Below are positions 1 through 11,171 of a stretch of 64,000 nt of DNA, piece after piece. The notes under the pieces were generated by a model. That model saw only the letters and a list, made by a program, of their open reading frames with translations. It ran no database searches and was not told where the DNA came from. Source of the DNA: Sipunculus nudus (lineage: Eukaryota; Annelida; Sipuncula; Golfingiida; Sipunculidae); NCBI GenBank assembly GCA_026874595.1, contig CM049306.1:99441642-99505641 (forward strand). Direction: 5' to 3'. Position numbers and translations under genes: made by a program. Position 1 is the first letter of the stretch. Every line of letters begins with the position of its first letter.

Positions 1-270
1 ACACCACCCCATATGATAAATTTTGATAACATCAGTTATACCATCTCCAGATATCATCCGAACATACATACATACACAAACACACACACAGAATCGAGTG
101 AAAACAATAACCCTCGCTTTACGCAGGGTTAATAATATGACTGAACACTATATATGATTAAATGGTAGCACACAGGGTTATGTAAATCAAAAAGCAACTT
201 AGCACAAGCCATATAGGTATCATCACACTGAATTTTTCAGTATTGCAAATGAGGATAATAATTTCTATAA

Positions 271-372
271 TAAGGATAAGTTTATCAAACCTGAACAATT
301 GATTGATAAGGGTGTGTTTATCATACCTGAACAACTGATTGATAAGGGTGTGTTTATCATACCTGGACAACT
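271..372. repeat. 36-bp tandem repeat beside a CFAP20DC splice donor
   Basis: Two nearly identical 36-bp units (289-324 and 325-360), starting ACCTGAACAA and containing TTGATAAGGGTGTG, are flanked by partial units on both sides. The array begins about 22 bp into the intron that follows the last visible CFAP20DC exon. It is a short minisatellite with no coding sign. Confidence 0.8.
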
Positions 373-394
373 AAGTTAGGAAAAATTTACTCAC

Positions 395-3300
395 CATCAT
401 CATCAGTAGTGTCTTGAGGTCTGCCTTTCATTGTGAATATCCGCCGCAGCTTACAGTGAGCAGACACACATATGGACTCGAGTGCCTTATAACTCTGTCC
501 CCGCCAGGTCTGGCTCACAATGGACGCAAGGTCAAAGCACAGGTTCAACCACTATGTAAAAACAAATACAAGGGAATTAGAGACAACCACTGATAAGAAC
601 CTAATAAAACACTGCTACACACCTCATCAGAAAATGTGGATCACAGTCCACAAACTCCATGGTTGGACACAGGTCAGCTCCAGAACAAAAGTGTCCCCTA
701 AGACCAATGAATGGCTCTGGCCATCAGCTGGGATAAAGAAACTGCCCATAGCACAATGGTATAGAAACCTTCATATGGTGATCTAGATCACCTACACAAT
801 TTTATAGACTGCTCCTTGATTATTGTCAAAACCCTCAATAAAATGTACTGAAATCCATTTATACTTTTGGCAAAAAAAGGTTCCTAACAAACGAACCAAG
901 TATCTAGCAATGGAAAAAACACAATATCTTGACACCTGGCAGAGGCAAAATAAACGAAAGTTATTATCCTTTTAATAAATACAATTCTTTGTGTTTGTAT
1001 GATGTACCTCCTATACTCCCCTAGGGTTCTTTCAACTACAGTTTTTAAATGACAGCATTCAAAACAAACCAAAATCATTACCTTTTATAAACAGGAATTA
1101 TACTCATATTACTTAAACTCAAAAGCTGGACACAATCGAACAATAACTTGACCATATTCACCATCCATATTTTGGAATTTGCTGTATGAACATTGTTCAT
1201 ACAATTCCAGAAGACCCAGACTTCCAAATTTTCATCATTTTTCAAAGACTTTTTGCACATGAAGCCAAACAAATTCCATAAGTTCATGACCTCTTAAGAC
1301 CAGATATGTCTTACATTAAGCTAAAAGTAATACATGCATTTCCCAGGAGGGCTTTGCCAAAGACTTTTAGCAGTAATGGATATCCCTTACAATCAAGATC
1401 CACTTCATCAAAGTGTTTGCAGGAGTGATTTATTATTTCTTTTACTTGACAATAAATGAGAAACTGGAAAAGGAAATCTTAAAAGGAATTAACATTTTTA
1501 TTGGTTATATTGGTTTTCAATATTTCCACAAAATTTCATTTCTTTTAAAGTAGCAATATTTAATAATTTGAGACATTTAAGGATTTCTAAAGGCATACAA
1601 ACTCTGATGAAACCTGATGAAACTAATCCATGACTCTTTCTTAACATTACCTTAGCTCGCCTGACCACCCCCAGTGGAATCTGTACATGAAGTGGATGAG
1701 CCTGGATTTCTTTGTATGAAGTGGAGAGCAGTAATCGTCTTTTGTTGTTTCCCATGTCAACCAAACTGTCATTACAGGAAATTAACATGGTTTTACAATT
1801 ACACGTAACATAAAGAACAACAAGTGGTCATTGCTTTCTACATCTCATTAAAAATGGCCCATTGGTCATGAGAATGAGCTGAAAATGTCATTTGGAAGGA
1901 TATGAATATGTTATGAATTTACTATTAACAAATGCAGAAAAATTATAATGGCTAATGAAGTAAATGAACAACATGTGGCATTTGTCATTTAATGAGAAAA
2001 AACAGCACACACAGAGCTCCTAACTATGAATGGAAAAGTTGAGTGTTGGTCAAACTGAATCACAGTGAATCAAATAATAATATGCTAATTCAAATCATAC
2101 ATAAATCATTAAAATGCATGAATATGTCTATGTATTTAAAGGACACATTTCCCATTCTAGACTCTGGTAGTGAGAGTAAACAAAATAATTGTGATATTTA
2201 TTAAAACTGTTATGATCATCATTATAGGACTTATATAGAAGCATATATGTCTTACCCAAAGTCCAGGGAACAGTCTGCACCTTTGGCGATGAAGATTTGT
2301 AGAATCAAATACCTCTGCACAAGATTCACTGGAATATATTTTAAAATAAAATGATTTCCTTTGATCTAAAGATTCAATCATTTGCTGACAATAAAGCACA
2401 ATGATTTTCTAGAATGGTTATAAGATTTATGCAAATCACTTTGGACCAGTGGTGTAGTCGAGTCCACATCATCTGAGTCCAAGGGAAAGTCCAATCCTTG
2501 AAGTCAAGACCTAGTCCACCTCCTAACAACCTAAGTCACTGGGCACACAAGTACCCAAGTCCAATATAAAAAAATCCATGTTAAAAGAAATTTGAAATTA
2601 TCATTTTTATTTTAATGTTAGTTTACATGTGCTTTTTACTTGAATGTTTGATTACATTTAGCTCTCTGTGCAGAGCTAAAGCTTGTAATATAAATCTTAA
2701 TTTAAATGTTCTGTTAGTAGTCCCACATATATGCAAGTCTTTATAGCATGTGGCAGGTTTGGTTTTTTACTTGATTTGAGATGGACTCAGCCTGATTTCT
2801 CGAGTTCTTAAACACTGAGCATGAAAAGTCCAAGGCATGCTAAGAACCCTTGAGTCCAAGTCCAGAAGAAGTGTCCAGAGTCCTGACTCAAGTCAAAGGT
2901 CAGACTTCACTGCTTTGGACAGGTCAACAGAAAGTTATTGCAAAATAAGTATAATGAAAATGAAAAGACCAGCACCATAAGTAAATGTTTTACCATATAA
3001 CAAACAGCCACAAAAGCCTCACAACATTTTATCATGGAACTTTTATATGGATATATCAAAGACCAATTGATCATGCATATGACAATCCCTGTAGAAATCC
3101 TTCTCTTCAGAGTCAGCAAATTCCCTGCGTTTCTCCTGATGACCGGGTTTTTTTTTATTACTCAATCCTATTTCAATATTTTATCAGATTTTGAAAATGG
3201 TTAGAAACCATGTTACCTGATATTACAGTATCCATCATGTGTACTCAATTCCTCTTTCCTAGTCCACCTGGTTTCTCACAATATTTCTTCCAATTTTATT

Positions 3301-5778
3301 TACTTTTAGATACAAAATCAGCAAACAAATAATGAGAAAAATGTAAACATTTTAAAATGAAGCCATTTTTATATGTCAAATAAAACTATTAACAGCTAGT
3401 TTTTTTTTGTTTGTTATTACACCGCCTAGATTTTCATTGTGTTCTTGAATACCCTGTTACTTAGCTCTCAATTATACTGGAGTTATATTTGTTGATCAGT
3501 TGCTCAATACACTGGTCAACAGACATTCCATTTTGATGTACCAATATTTCATTCTTTAAGTGATGGGTTTTGACGTTATTTGTAAAGCAGCAAAAATATA
3601 GACTCTGTTCTTATATTTAATTAAACTAAATGCTGACATGGCATGAGATACAGAGTTAAGCTTCTTGATTTTCTAAAGTCAATTATTTTTAATATAAGAA
3701 AACATAAACAAATATAATGATAAATATAAGCAAATATGATGATATTTAAAAAATGTCTAAATCTATAGCTACCAGAGCTTCCTCCATTTCTTGTAAAAAA
3801 CTAAAATTCTTTTCACAAAATCAGTCAAATAGATTGAAAAACTAGCTGAGTATCTGCTGACCCCTAGTGGTGAAAAATGCAACTACAGTAGATCATGCAA
3901 AAAAAGAGAGAAGTTCTTAACAAGTCAACCACACCTTCCTTTTTTCATATTATACAGTAAATCACAAAATCATATTAATATTCATAAGTCAGATCATCAC
4001 ACAGAGTAGCTAATGGATTTCTTTCTCTGGTCAGTGGGCATTCAATAAACATGATTTTTATATGTTTAGTGTAATCTTATGTAAATTGACAGCACTGGCT
4101 ATATTTTTTTTTTAATCTGTGGCAATTCAAAAAGAACCAAACCTCATGAATTTTATTCCTGTTATGTAGCATTTTTAATACAACTGGGTGTTAAGTAATA
4201 CACTTACATTGCTGTTTTAGGTCTTTAGGCAGCTGCATTTTTGTTGACGACACACTGCCCTCCAGTGTATACACATAGCTCTTGGCCTCCTTTTCATAAA
4301 GCTGAAATATATAAAGCATGATACTGAAGCTTTTTAATACTAAACAGCCAGTTGGTAAATAACATTATTAGTATATATTATTAGTATACCCTAAATTTAA
4401 GAAATTATATGTGCTCCCACTTAAAATCAACCATCAAAATCTTTAGACTGTGGATCTTATTTCTAAATGACTTAACATTAGATTGCCAGTCTATCTGCAC
4501 AGCAAAGACTGCTATTCAACTTTGTGTTTGTTTAGCAACCATGGCACAGTGATGCAAATATTACACAATTATTCCCTGATTTTGAACTTACAAAGAGAGT
4601 TTTTTGGGTGTTCACCAGAAGAATACTTTTTAAAATTTCAATAAGTTCATAATCAGATATTTCATGATTAACATGTTCAAACTGACACCATGTACCAGTC
4701 AAGTGACAGTATAAACTGATATACAACATCCCTGCTGACATGGAGCTTAAAATCATTATCAAGTATGTTTGTTACCTTCTTGATCCCAGAGGCTCCACTT
4801 AGCTTCCAATTAGCCACTGGGTCCTTGCCCTGGGCACTGAATACTTCCAGGTAAGGACCACCCTGCAAAACATTGACACGCTCATTGGAATAATGTTGTA
4901 GATGAACACTTCAGCTAAACACAGGCATTAACAATTATCCATATTTTAATTAATCTTAATTAAAATAATATTTTTATGCTACTTAAGTGTATTATAATAC
5001 ATATTTATCTGCATGTATGTTGGACATCCTCCTAAGTGTTTAGAAAATGAGGTTACCAGCATAAATGAATTGTAATATACCTATATGAACAAAAGATCAT
5101 AATTCATGATCCAAACCAATAAGTATAGAGTATACATATACTCAAGTAGAGTTACATTTATGATCTTGAAATATATCCCGACTAATCCTGAAATTATGGG
5201 TATTTATATTCAAAGAATTGGCTCTGTTGGTCATATATTTATATAATAAAAACAAGAAATATTACATATTTTGTTAACAACATTTGTAGTTGTAGTTAGA
5301 ACCAAATAAAGTATATGTATTTTTCTTTTACCTGAAATAACATGTAAAAGTCAGGTATTTTTTCTTTTTCATTATTGTTGTAAAATGTTCATATCATTTA
5401 TATATTAGCAATCTGAAACTGATAAATATAATTTCAAATTGGGCAGGCTGATTCAAATAAATAATTTATAAATCTCAGATGAATTAATCCCCATGAATGT
5501 TACTAAAGGAGTGCCTGTCAAACACCTGTATTAAGCTTACCGGTATGCTACACCAACAGATAAAAGATGAATGCCTGCATAACAGTTGACTTATCCAATA
5601 ATATTTCTGCTAAATCAGTTAATAAAATTAATATTACAGAAACAATAAATTACTATAAAACATTTTATTCTTTATGCTTGTAATTCTTAATGAAATGGAA
5701 AATACCATTACAATAATCATAATTGTAGGTATAAACTCCTTCAGACAAGTTTACTACCTGGAAATCATGCTTGAACAT
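395..5778 (-). CDS. CFAP20DC: CFAP20 domain-containing protein, N-terminal part (gene runs off left edge)
   Basis: Six minus-strand exons join in phase: 5758-5778, 4776-4862, 4208-4301, 2256-2328, 1651-1765 and 395-551. All have GT donors and AG acceptors and together give 182 residues plus one base. The first exon encodes MFKHDFQ and is followed by GGPYLEVFSAQGKDP, as at the vertebrate CFAP20DC (C3orf67) N-terminus. Later landmarks are MQLPKDLKQ, LVQRYLILQIF, MGNNKRRLLLSTSYKE and SAHCKLRRIFTMKGRPQDT, in family order. This is the beta-rich CFAP20-type domain; CFAP20 itself is a ciliary axoneme inner-junction protein, while the job of CFAP20DC is poorly known. The last donor, ending at 395, is GGTGAGT, so more exons lie left of base 1. 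The start at 5778 is chosen because it is the MFK start of the family. The 5' UTR and promoter are not resolved. An open stretch at 1078-1287 between exons 5 and 6 does not fit the family and is left out. Confidence 0.94.
2447..2912. mobile_element. hAT-type MITE with 8-bp target duplication
   Basis: The element starts CAGTGGTGTAGTC and ends GACTTCACTG, so both ends read CAGTG inward. Identical 8-bp sequences CTTTGGAC flank it at 2439-2446 and 2913-2920. An 8-bp TSD and CAG-starting ends are hAT hallmarks. The interior holds many GAGTCCAAG-like motifs and no transposase. It sits in the CFAP20DC intron between exons 4208-4301 and 2256-2328. Confidence 0.85.
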
Positions 5779-6929
5779 GACTGGTGATCTGGTATCAATA
5801 TATATCTGGTCTGTCCATCAAAACAAAAAATCAGCAGCACCTGGAAAAAAAATAAATAATTGAAAAATTTATATATATATATCATAAAAAATTAATTTAA
5901 ACAATAATAAAAATTGAAAAATAACAATAGCTGTTGTGTACCAGATTAACAAGTGACCATTCTTTATCCCCTTTTGATATGAAGTAATGTGACATAACAG
6001 TGAAGTGCAGGCACCAGTCAAGAATACAAGTCTCGCTGTTAACAGAGGTCGGCAGCTCCTGATTATTGGTCCCCTGAATATGGGCGCCTCTTTTGTGGGT
6101 CATGTCTTTTATGATGTCATCACTGCTCGCTGTCGTGCACTTTATATAGAATGGTGGCAAGATGTCACTACAGAATAGACTAGTTACTTATAAATGGTTT
6201 TAAATTGTTTATAGGAAAATGGCATACCATGGGTCATTATTTCCCTAATATTTAATTACGCATTTCCTCCTTCTGCCTTAGGGGCAAAAGGTATTGGCGT
6301 TCTTTAACCCCCATAAAAATAATCGCAAAAAAACAGGTGGACAGGGATGGTGGAACGGACAAAAGTCCCATTTTTACTTAATGTTTCTTAGTGCAATCAC
6401 ATGCAGATCTTATTATCAAAAACATTTTATACATATTTTTGCCATATATCATTTTTATCTGTATCTTTGTTTCTTTTAATGATTAAAATTTTAATCTAGA
6501 TATGTGATACTTGTATCTTTTATTGATGTTATATATCCTCTGTGGGAATGGCCTATGGCTAATGTTACTATGTTGTAAAAACGGATGGAAAATAAAATTT
6601 TGTGGCAGAACTATAGAAACCGGGCTTCAGCCTGCCGCCGGTACAACGGGTGTCGCATAGTAAATTGTTTCCTGGAAAAGGCCGATACATATCATTTTCC
6701 TCAGAATTCCCGTATTTAATTTTGCTCATAGCTGGAGTTTATTATATTAGAGGAGGAGGGGTCCGGGGAACCTGGGTTCCCCGTCTGAACGGGGGTGTGG
6801 GGGCGGAGCCCCCACCTTAAGCTTAATTTTCCTGTTAAAATAGTAAATGGTTTCCCATTTTCGCGATAGATGCCTCTTCAATCGCAGATATGAATGAACA
6901 AAACTTGCTCCAGCTGGTATCTCGTCTTC

Positions 6930-6998
6930 ACGGCTCACTTAGTAGCGTGTAGGGCTCCTAGTCCAGAGATCGTAGGTTCGATTCCCGATTCAGGCGAC
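6930..6998 (+). repeat. tRNA-like relic (possible SINE head)
   Basis: A perfect B-box-like GGTTCGATTCC at 6976-6986 follows an A-box-like TTAGTAGCGTG by the distance usual in tRNA genes. The stems around it do not pair well as a functional tRNA cloverleaf, so a decayed tRNA-derived SINE head is more likely than a tRNA gene. Confidence 0.35.
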
Positions 6999-7937
6999 TT
7001 CTGATGCTTAGTTGTTGTTCATGTTAGAAGAATTGAGTGTAGGGACATCTACAGGGAAAAGTAGGAGTTAAAATAGGGAATGAGAGGAGACAATTTTATT
7101 TATATGTTCCTCAAAAGAAGCGAAGCCCGCGTTCTATAGTGGCTCCAATTTTGTATTTGTATTACTATTAGGGGGGAAGGGCTTAGTTATTTGGTTTTAC
7201 TTAGTAACTTGAATATTAGTGCGACTGTGGATGCAACACAGAAAGTAGATAAGTCAAGATCATACGAACGTACACAGGTACACATACTGCACGGGGTTTC
7301 CAGGATTAAATGATTAAAGGCGAAGCAGTGAATTAACTGTGACTGAGTGAGAGCCAGAGTACGGTGTTTCACTGTTTGACATATCTGGCGGTGGGTCCTG
7401 TGGTATCAGTGTACAGTGTGTATATACGCTCTTAATAGGAAGCAAAAAGGTTCAGGTGGTCGCAAAGATAAATTATTATGTATGGTTAACAAAAAACACA
7501 AATACCACATCTTACGCTGCTTCCTTTGACCAGTAGATTGATTTTGTTGACAGTCCTAGCGTGAATGTCCCAAAAAGTTTGTTTGGATACTACACTCACT
7601 TACCCGGAACGACTAATCTGTGGGTAGGCAAGACCAGGGCTATTCCAAAATTTATATAGGTTTAAGGAGAATGAGAAAGTGCGGTATGCCTTAAGTTTTG
7701 ATAAATAAGAAATAGGATGGTGGCTTCAGTGAGGCCCCGCCAGAACCGGTTCCACTTTGTTTTGGAAAGACTTGAGGGATGAACATTGAAGAGATCTTTT
7801 TTTTTATCTGACATTTGCAAATCAATTGATTTTATTCTATTATTTTACCATTTTTTATAATTTAATATCTTAAAATAAGGTGCATCCTCTAGCTTAAATG
7901 TTATTTAAAGGCTAAAGTTTAACTATGGACTTTGTAT

Positions 7938-8062
7938 GCACAACAGAACATTCTGTGGTAAAATGCCTGTTGGTGTTTCTGTATATATTGAATTAACGGC
8001 ACAACAGAACATTCTGTGGTAAAATGCCTGTTGGTGTATCGATCTGTATATATTAAATTAAC
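7938..8062. repeat. 61-bp direct duplication
   Basis: The sequence beginning GCACAACAGAACATTCTGTG occurs at 7938 and again at 7999. The two copies differ mainly by a small insertion (ATCGATC versus TTTC) near their ends. There is no coding content. Confidence 0.85.
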
Positions 8063-9052
8063 GGCTTTACTGGCTAGTTTCCAATGTGAGTTTTAATACA
8101 GAAAAGTATAAGCCTGTGGATGTATTGTGTTTTAATATATCTTAATTAACATATCTGTCATCTGTCATATCTGTCATATCTGTATTTTCATCGTAAAAGC
8201 TAGTTCCTGTTAAAGGAATTTGTGGTTGTTTCCTGTTGACACTTAGATTTCATGGAAATAGGAACTAAATATAAATTCTTGAACATTCAGAATATATATA
8301 TATTTCTTATATGATTTTCAGCATACTATACGCCGTTTTGTCGACAATTCGACGATTTTTCCAAAGGCCCTATTATTTTGCATGGCCCCCTAACGAAGCT
8401 ATATACATGCATATAGGCTGGGGCCCCGCCTCCAAACGCAACTACTCCCCCCCCCCCCCCTCCCCCCCCCCCCCAAAAAAAACAAAACCGCACATCCCCA
8501 ACCCATGCACACACACACGTACATTATGCATTAACTTTTGAACACGAACCGAATATTAATTAGGTAGTGCAATTTATAAAAGTTAATAGTAATTTAACCT
8601 TTGCAACCATTAAGGTCAGGTTTAGGACTATTAAGGGTAGGTAGGTTAATTGACCATTCACACGAGTTTTGGAACTGATACAAAACTTCAAAAAAAATCT
8701 TGTCGTAAATGGTATTGGTTAGAAGGTATTATAAACTTTGCCTTTTTTACAAGGATTGTACAACTAGCAAAAAAAAATAACCAATTCCAGGCAATCTCTA
8801 CGGCTCATGATGACGTTCGTTAGTCTGGAAAGTTGGAGGACCCGGACAGAAGTTAATCCAGGGGGAAGGCACACGGGGTCCCCTTTTTTCAGCCGGGCTC
8901 AGAACAAATTTTCCGGCCTGCAAAACTTACTGCCTGCCGGATGTTCTAGTTGAATGTTAAAATCTGTGGTTAAAACGAACAGCTTGTGTATAGGCCTATA
9001 CCATGCATGGGTTAAGCGCTTTCTAGCCTAATTTTATAAAAATGTTGAAATG

Positions 9053-9054
<2 letters not shown>

Positions 9055-9115
<61 letters not shown>

Positions 9116-9204
9116 AATCTATACGTTAAATATTAGAAAAAGCTCCTTTAAAGTATACCTTATCTTAGTTTCGGTGTTTCAGTCCCTTCATGCAGGAGAA
9201 GTCC

Positions 9205-9243
<39 letters not shown>
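9055..9243. repeat. Two TA dinucleotide microsatellites
   Basis: A pure TA run covers about 9055-9109 and another about 9209-9243, separated by about 100 bp of ordinary sequence. Such runs are common in this window. Confidence 0.9.
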
Positions 9244-9245
<2 letters not shown>

Positions 9246-10256
9246 GATAAAGGCAGCAGGGCTCAACAATCGAGCAGAAAAGCACCCCTTGCTTGAGGAC
9301 AAGTAAAGAAAAAATGAATCTTTATATATATACCGACCTCATTTAAAACCCGAGGTCCTTAAAATTTTGTTTACTATTTATTCATTGATATGCTAGCTAT
9401 TTAATAACCAATTCAACAGGTGTTCTTATTCGTGTGAAATCGATTTATGAAATTCAACCATTGGATGATCCAAAACTTTTGTTATAGATGCATAACATAT
9501 CATTGTGTACTGAATGTATTCACTCGTCGATAATTAGATATAAAATCCATGAAAATCTTTTTTTTTTTCTTTTATAATCAAAATGTAATATCATTATGGA
9601 TTCAAGGGCAACAATTATATTATTATATAGAGATTTCAAAACAATATACGGACGAGTCACATTCATTTTATTAAACAAGGGCATGTTATATTTCATACAT
9701 ATACGTAAGTTAAGACGAAATGATGAGTGAGCTTGTTCTCATCATAGTTTTATTAGCCTTTGGAGACTGCATGCATGGAATATCGAGAACTGACGTCTAG
9801 TTAAGAAAGAGTCCAAAAGTCGCTACTTTAATAGGTGAAAAAGGTCAACTTTCCGATTGCATATTTGCATCTATATGAAAGAAACTGATGGAATAAACAT
9901 AAAATGTTAAATTAAAATGACAAAGCATACACGCTTTATATAATATAATATAATTTATTAGAATATAATATATGTAGGCCTATATATGTATATTTATCTG
10001 TGTATGTTAAAAAATAACGCTATACCCCTGTTATTATTATTATTATTAATATTAAAATTATTATTAATAATATTATTATTTATTTCAGTTATTTAGTTAT
10101 TTCATTTTGTTCAAAGATTTTTAAGTATTATCTTTTTTCCAAGCGTACGTGTGTTAGTTCTCATTTTTTCGGTGCTTTTATGGTTTCAGCCACCCACCGA
10201 CAGGTGTCAGTATTATAGGTTGTGTCATGTTTACAGCATGCACGGTAACTCAAACC

Positions 10257-11112
10257 GGATCTATCTAAAACGCGGAGAATCCGCGGAGAGATCGAGAATT
10301 CGCGGAGAATTCGTGGAGAATTTGCTGAGAGTTTTTATATGGAATGATATTTTTATATACACTTTAAAATCACTTAAATCTCCAACTATATTACTCTTAA
10401 CATATTTGCGCACTGCTAAATGACCGAAATAATTAAACCATATGTACATAATTAAGCATTTATGCTTGACAATGTACATGCCCGTAGACTCACCGCCGGG
10501 TGGATGTGTTACGCAAAATGTAACAAACGTCTGAGTCAACAGCTGACACTGACAGATCTTAAGACGAAACCGCAACACTCTTAAATTAATGTTTCAACAG
10601 TTTATTGTGCAAACCATAACAAAACCATGCATTTGTTTATAGGTGGTGAACGAAATATATAATATAATAAATAAATCATATACGTTTACCTACATTTACT
10701 GATAGATAAAAAACACAATCACTATCAATAGTTGATAGGCCTAGACCCAATTTACGTGACACGCACAAATAAAAGTTGTTTAATTTCTGGAATCAAACAA
10801 AAATCAACTGCATTTGCAATTGCAAATTCCACAGTCTCTTGATGCTGTTCGTTGTCTCTGGCATGGCACAAATATAATCTTATCGGAGAAGAACTTGCTT
10901 GTCCAAACAACTGAGAGCTGAATTTTACGTGAATGTACAGATTTTTAATTATTTCGGTCATTTAACAGTGAAAAATATGTTACGAGCAATATAGTTTGAG
11001 ATTTTAAGTGATTTTAATGCGTATTTAAAAGTATCATTGCATATAAAACTCTCCGCAAATTCTCCGCGAATTCTTCATCTCTCCGCGGATTCTCCGCGTT
11101 TTAGACAGACCC
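10257..11112. mobile_element. Mutator-like non-autonomous element, copy A
   Basis: The ends are long inverted repeats of roughly 180 bp, both beginning GGRTCTRTCTAAAACGCGGAG when read inward and continuing through GAGAATCCGCGGAGAGAT. Perfect 9-bp duplications ACTCAAACC flank the element at 10248-10256 and 11113-11121. Long terminal inverted repeats with a 9-bp TSD are the signature of Mutator-like elements. At 856 bp it holds no transposase. Its right end lies 59 bp before the TMA7 start codon. A related copy is in TMA7 intron 2 (11697-16499). Confidence 0.9.
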
Positions 11113-11171
11113 ACTCAAACCGGCGCGGTCAGGTTCTCAAATCCGCAACGTGATCGTGAAAAAGAAGGGAA
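11113..11171 (+). promoter_or_regulatory. TMA7 start-proximal leader / core promoter remnant
   Basis: These 59 bases separate the Mutator-like element from the TMA7 ATG. They include the TSD copy and a GC-richer CGGCGCGGTC block. Because the duplication also occurs at 10248-10256, native upstream DNA was displaced 865 bp by the insertion. The transcription start may lie here or within the element's right inverted repeat; the sequence does not settle which. Confidence 0.45.

Larger units (their letters stand above)
5779..10247. other. Intergenic region between the divergent CFAP20DC and TMA7 genes
   Basis: No coding exon could be supported here. It must hold the CFAP20DC promoter and 5' UTR, whose limits I cannot place. 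Visible items are a GC-rich hairpin-like segment near 6750-6815 (GGGGGCGGAGCCCCC core), a tRNA-like relic near 6930-7000, a 61-bp duplication near 7938, a C-rich tract near 8446-8475 and TA microsatellites near 9055 and 9210. Most of the rest is unremarkable AT-rich DNA. Confidence 0.7.

Noticed and set aside
520-786. 88-codon plus-strand open frame.
   Set aside because: It overlaps the true CFAP20DC exon on the opposite strand and has no recognisable domain.
1078-1287. Open minus-strand frame between CFAP20DC exons 1651-1765 and 395-551.
   Set aside because: The flanking exons join in phase (AAG to TGG) and continue the family sequence directly; this stretch matches no part of the family in any frame.
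6930-6998. Possible tRNA gene.
   Set aside because: The B-box is good but acceptor and T stems do not pair, so it is listed only as a tRNA-like relic.
8311-8541. Open frames with proline or glycine runs on both strands.
   Set aside because: They come from C-rich tracts, not coding sequence.
10261-10578. 105-codon minus-strand frame.
   Set aside because: It reads through the left inverted repeat of the Mutator-like element and its mirror occurs in the right repeat.
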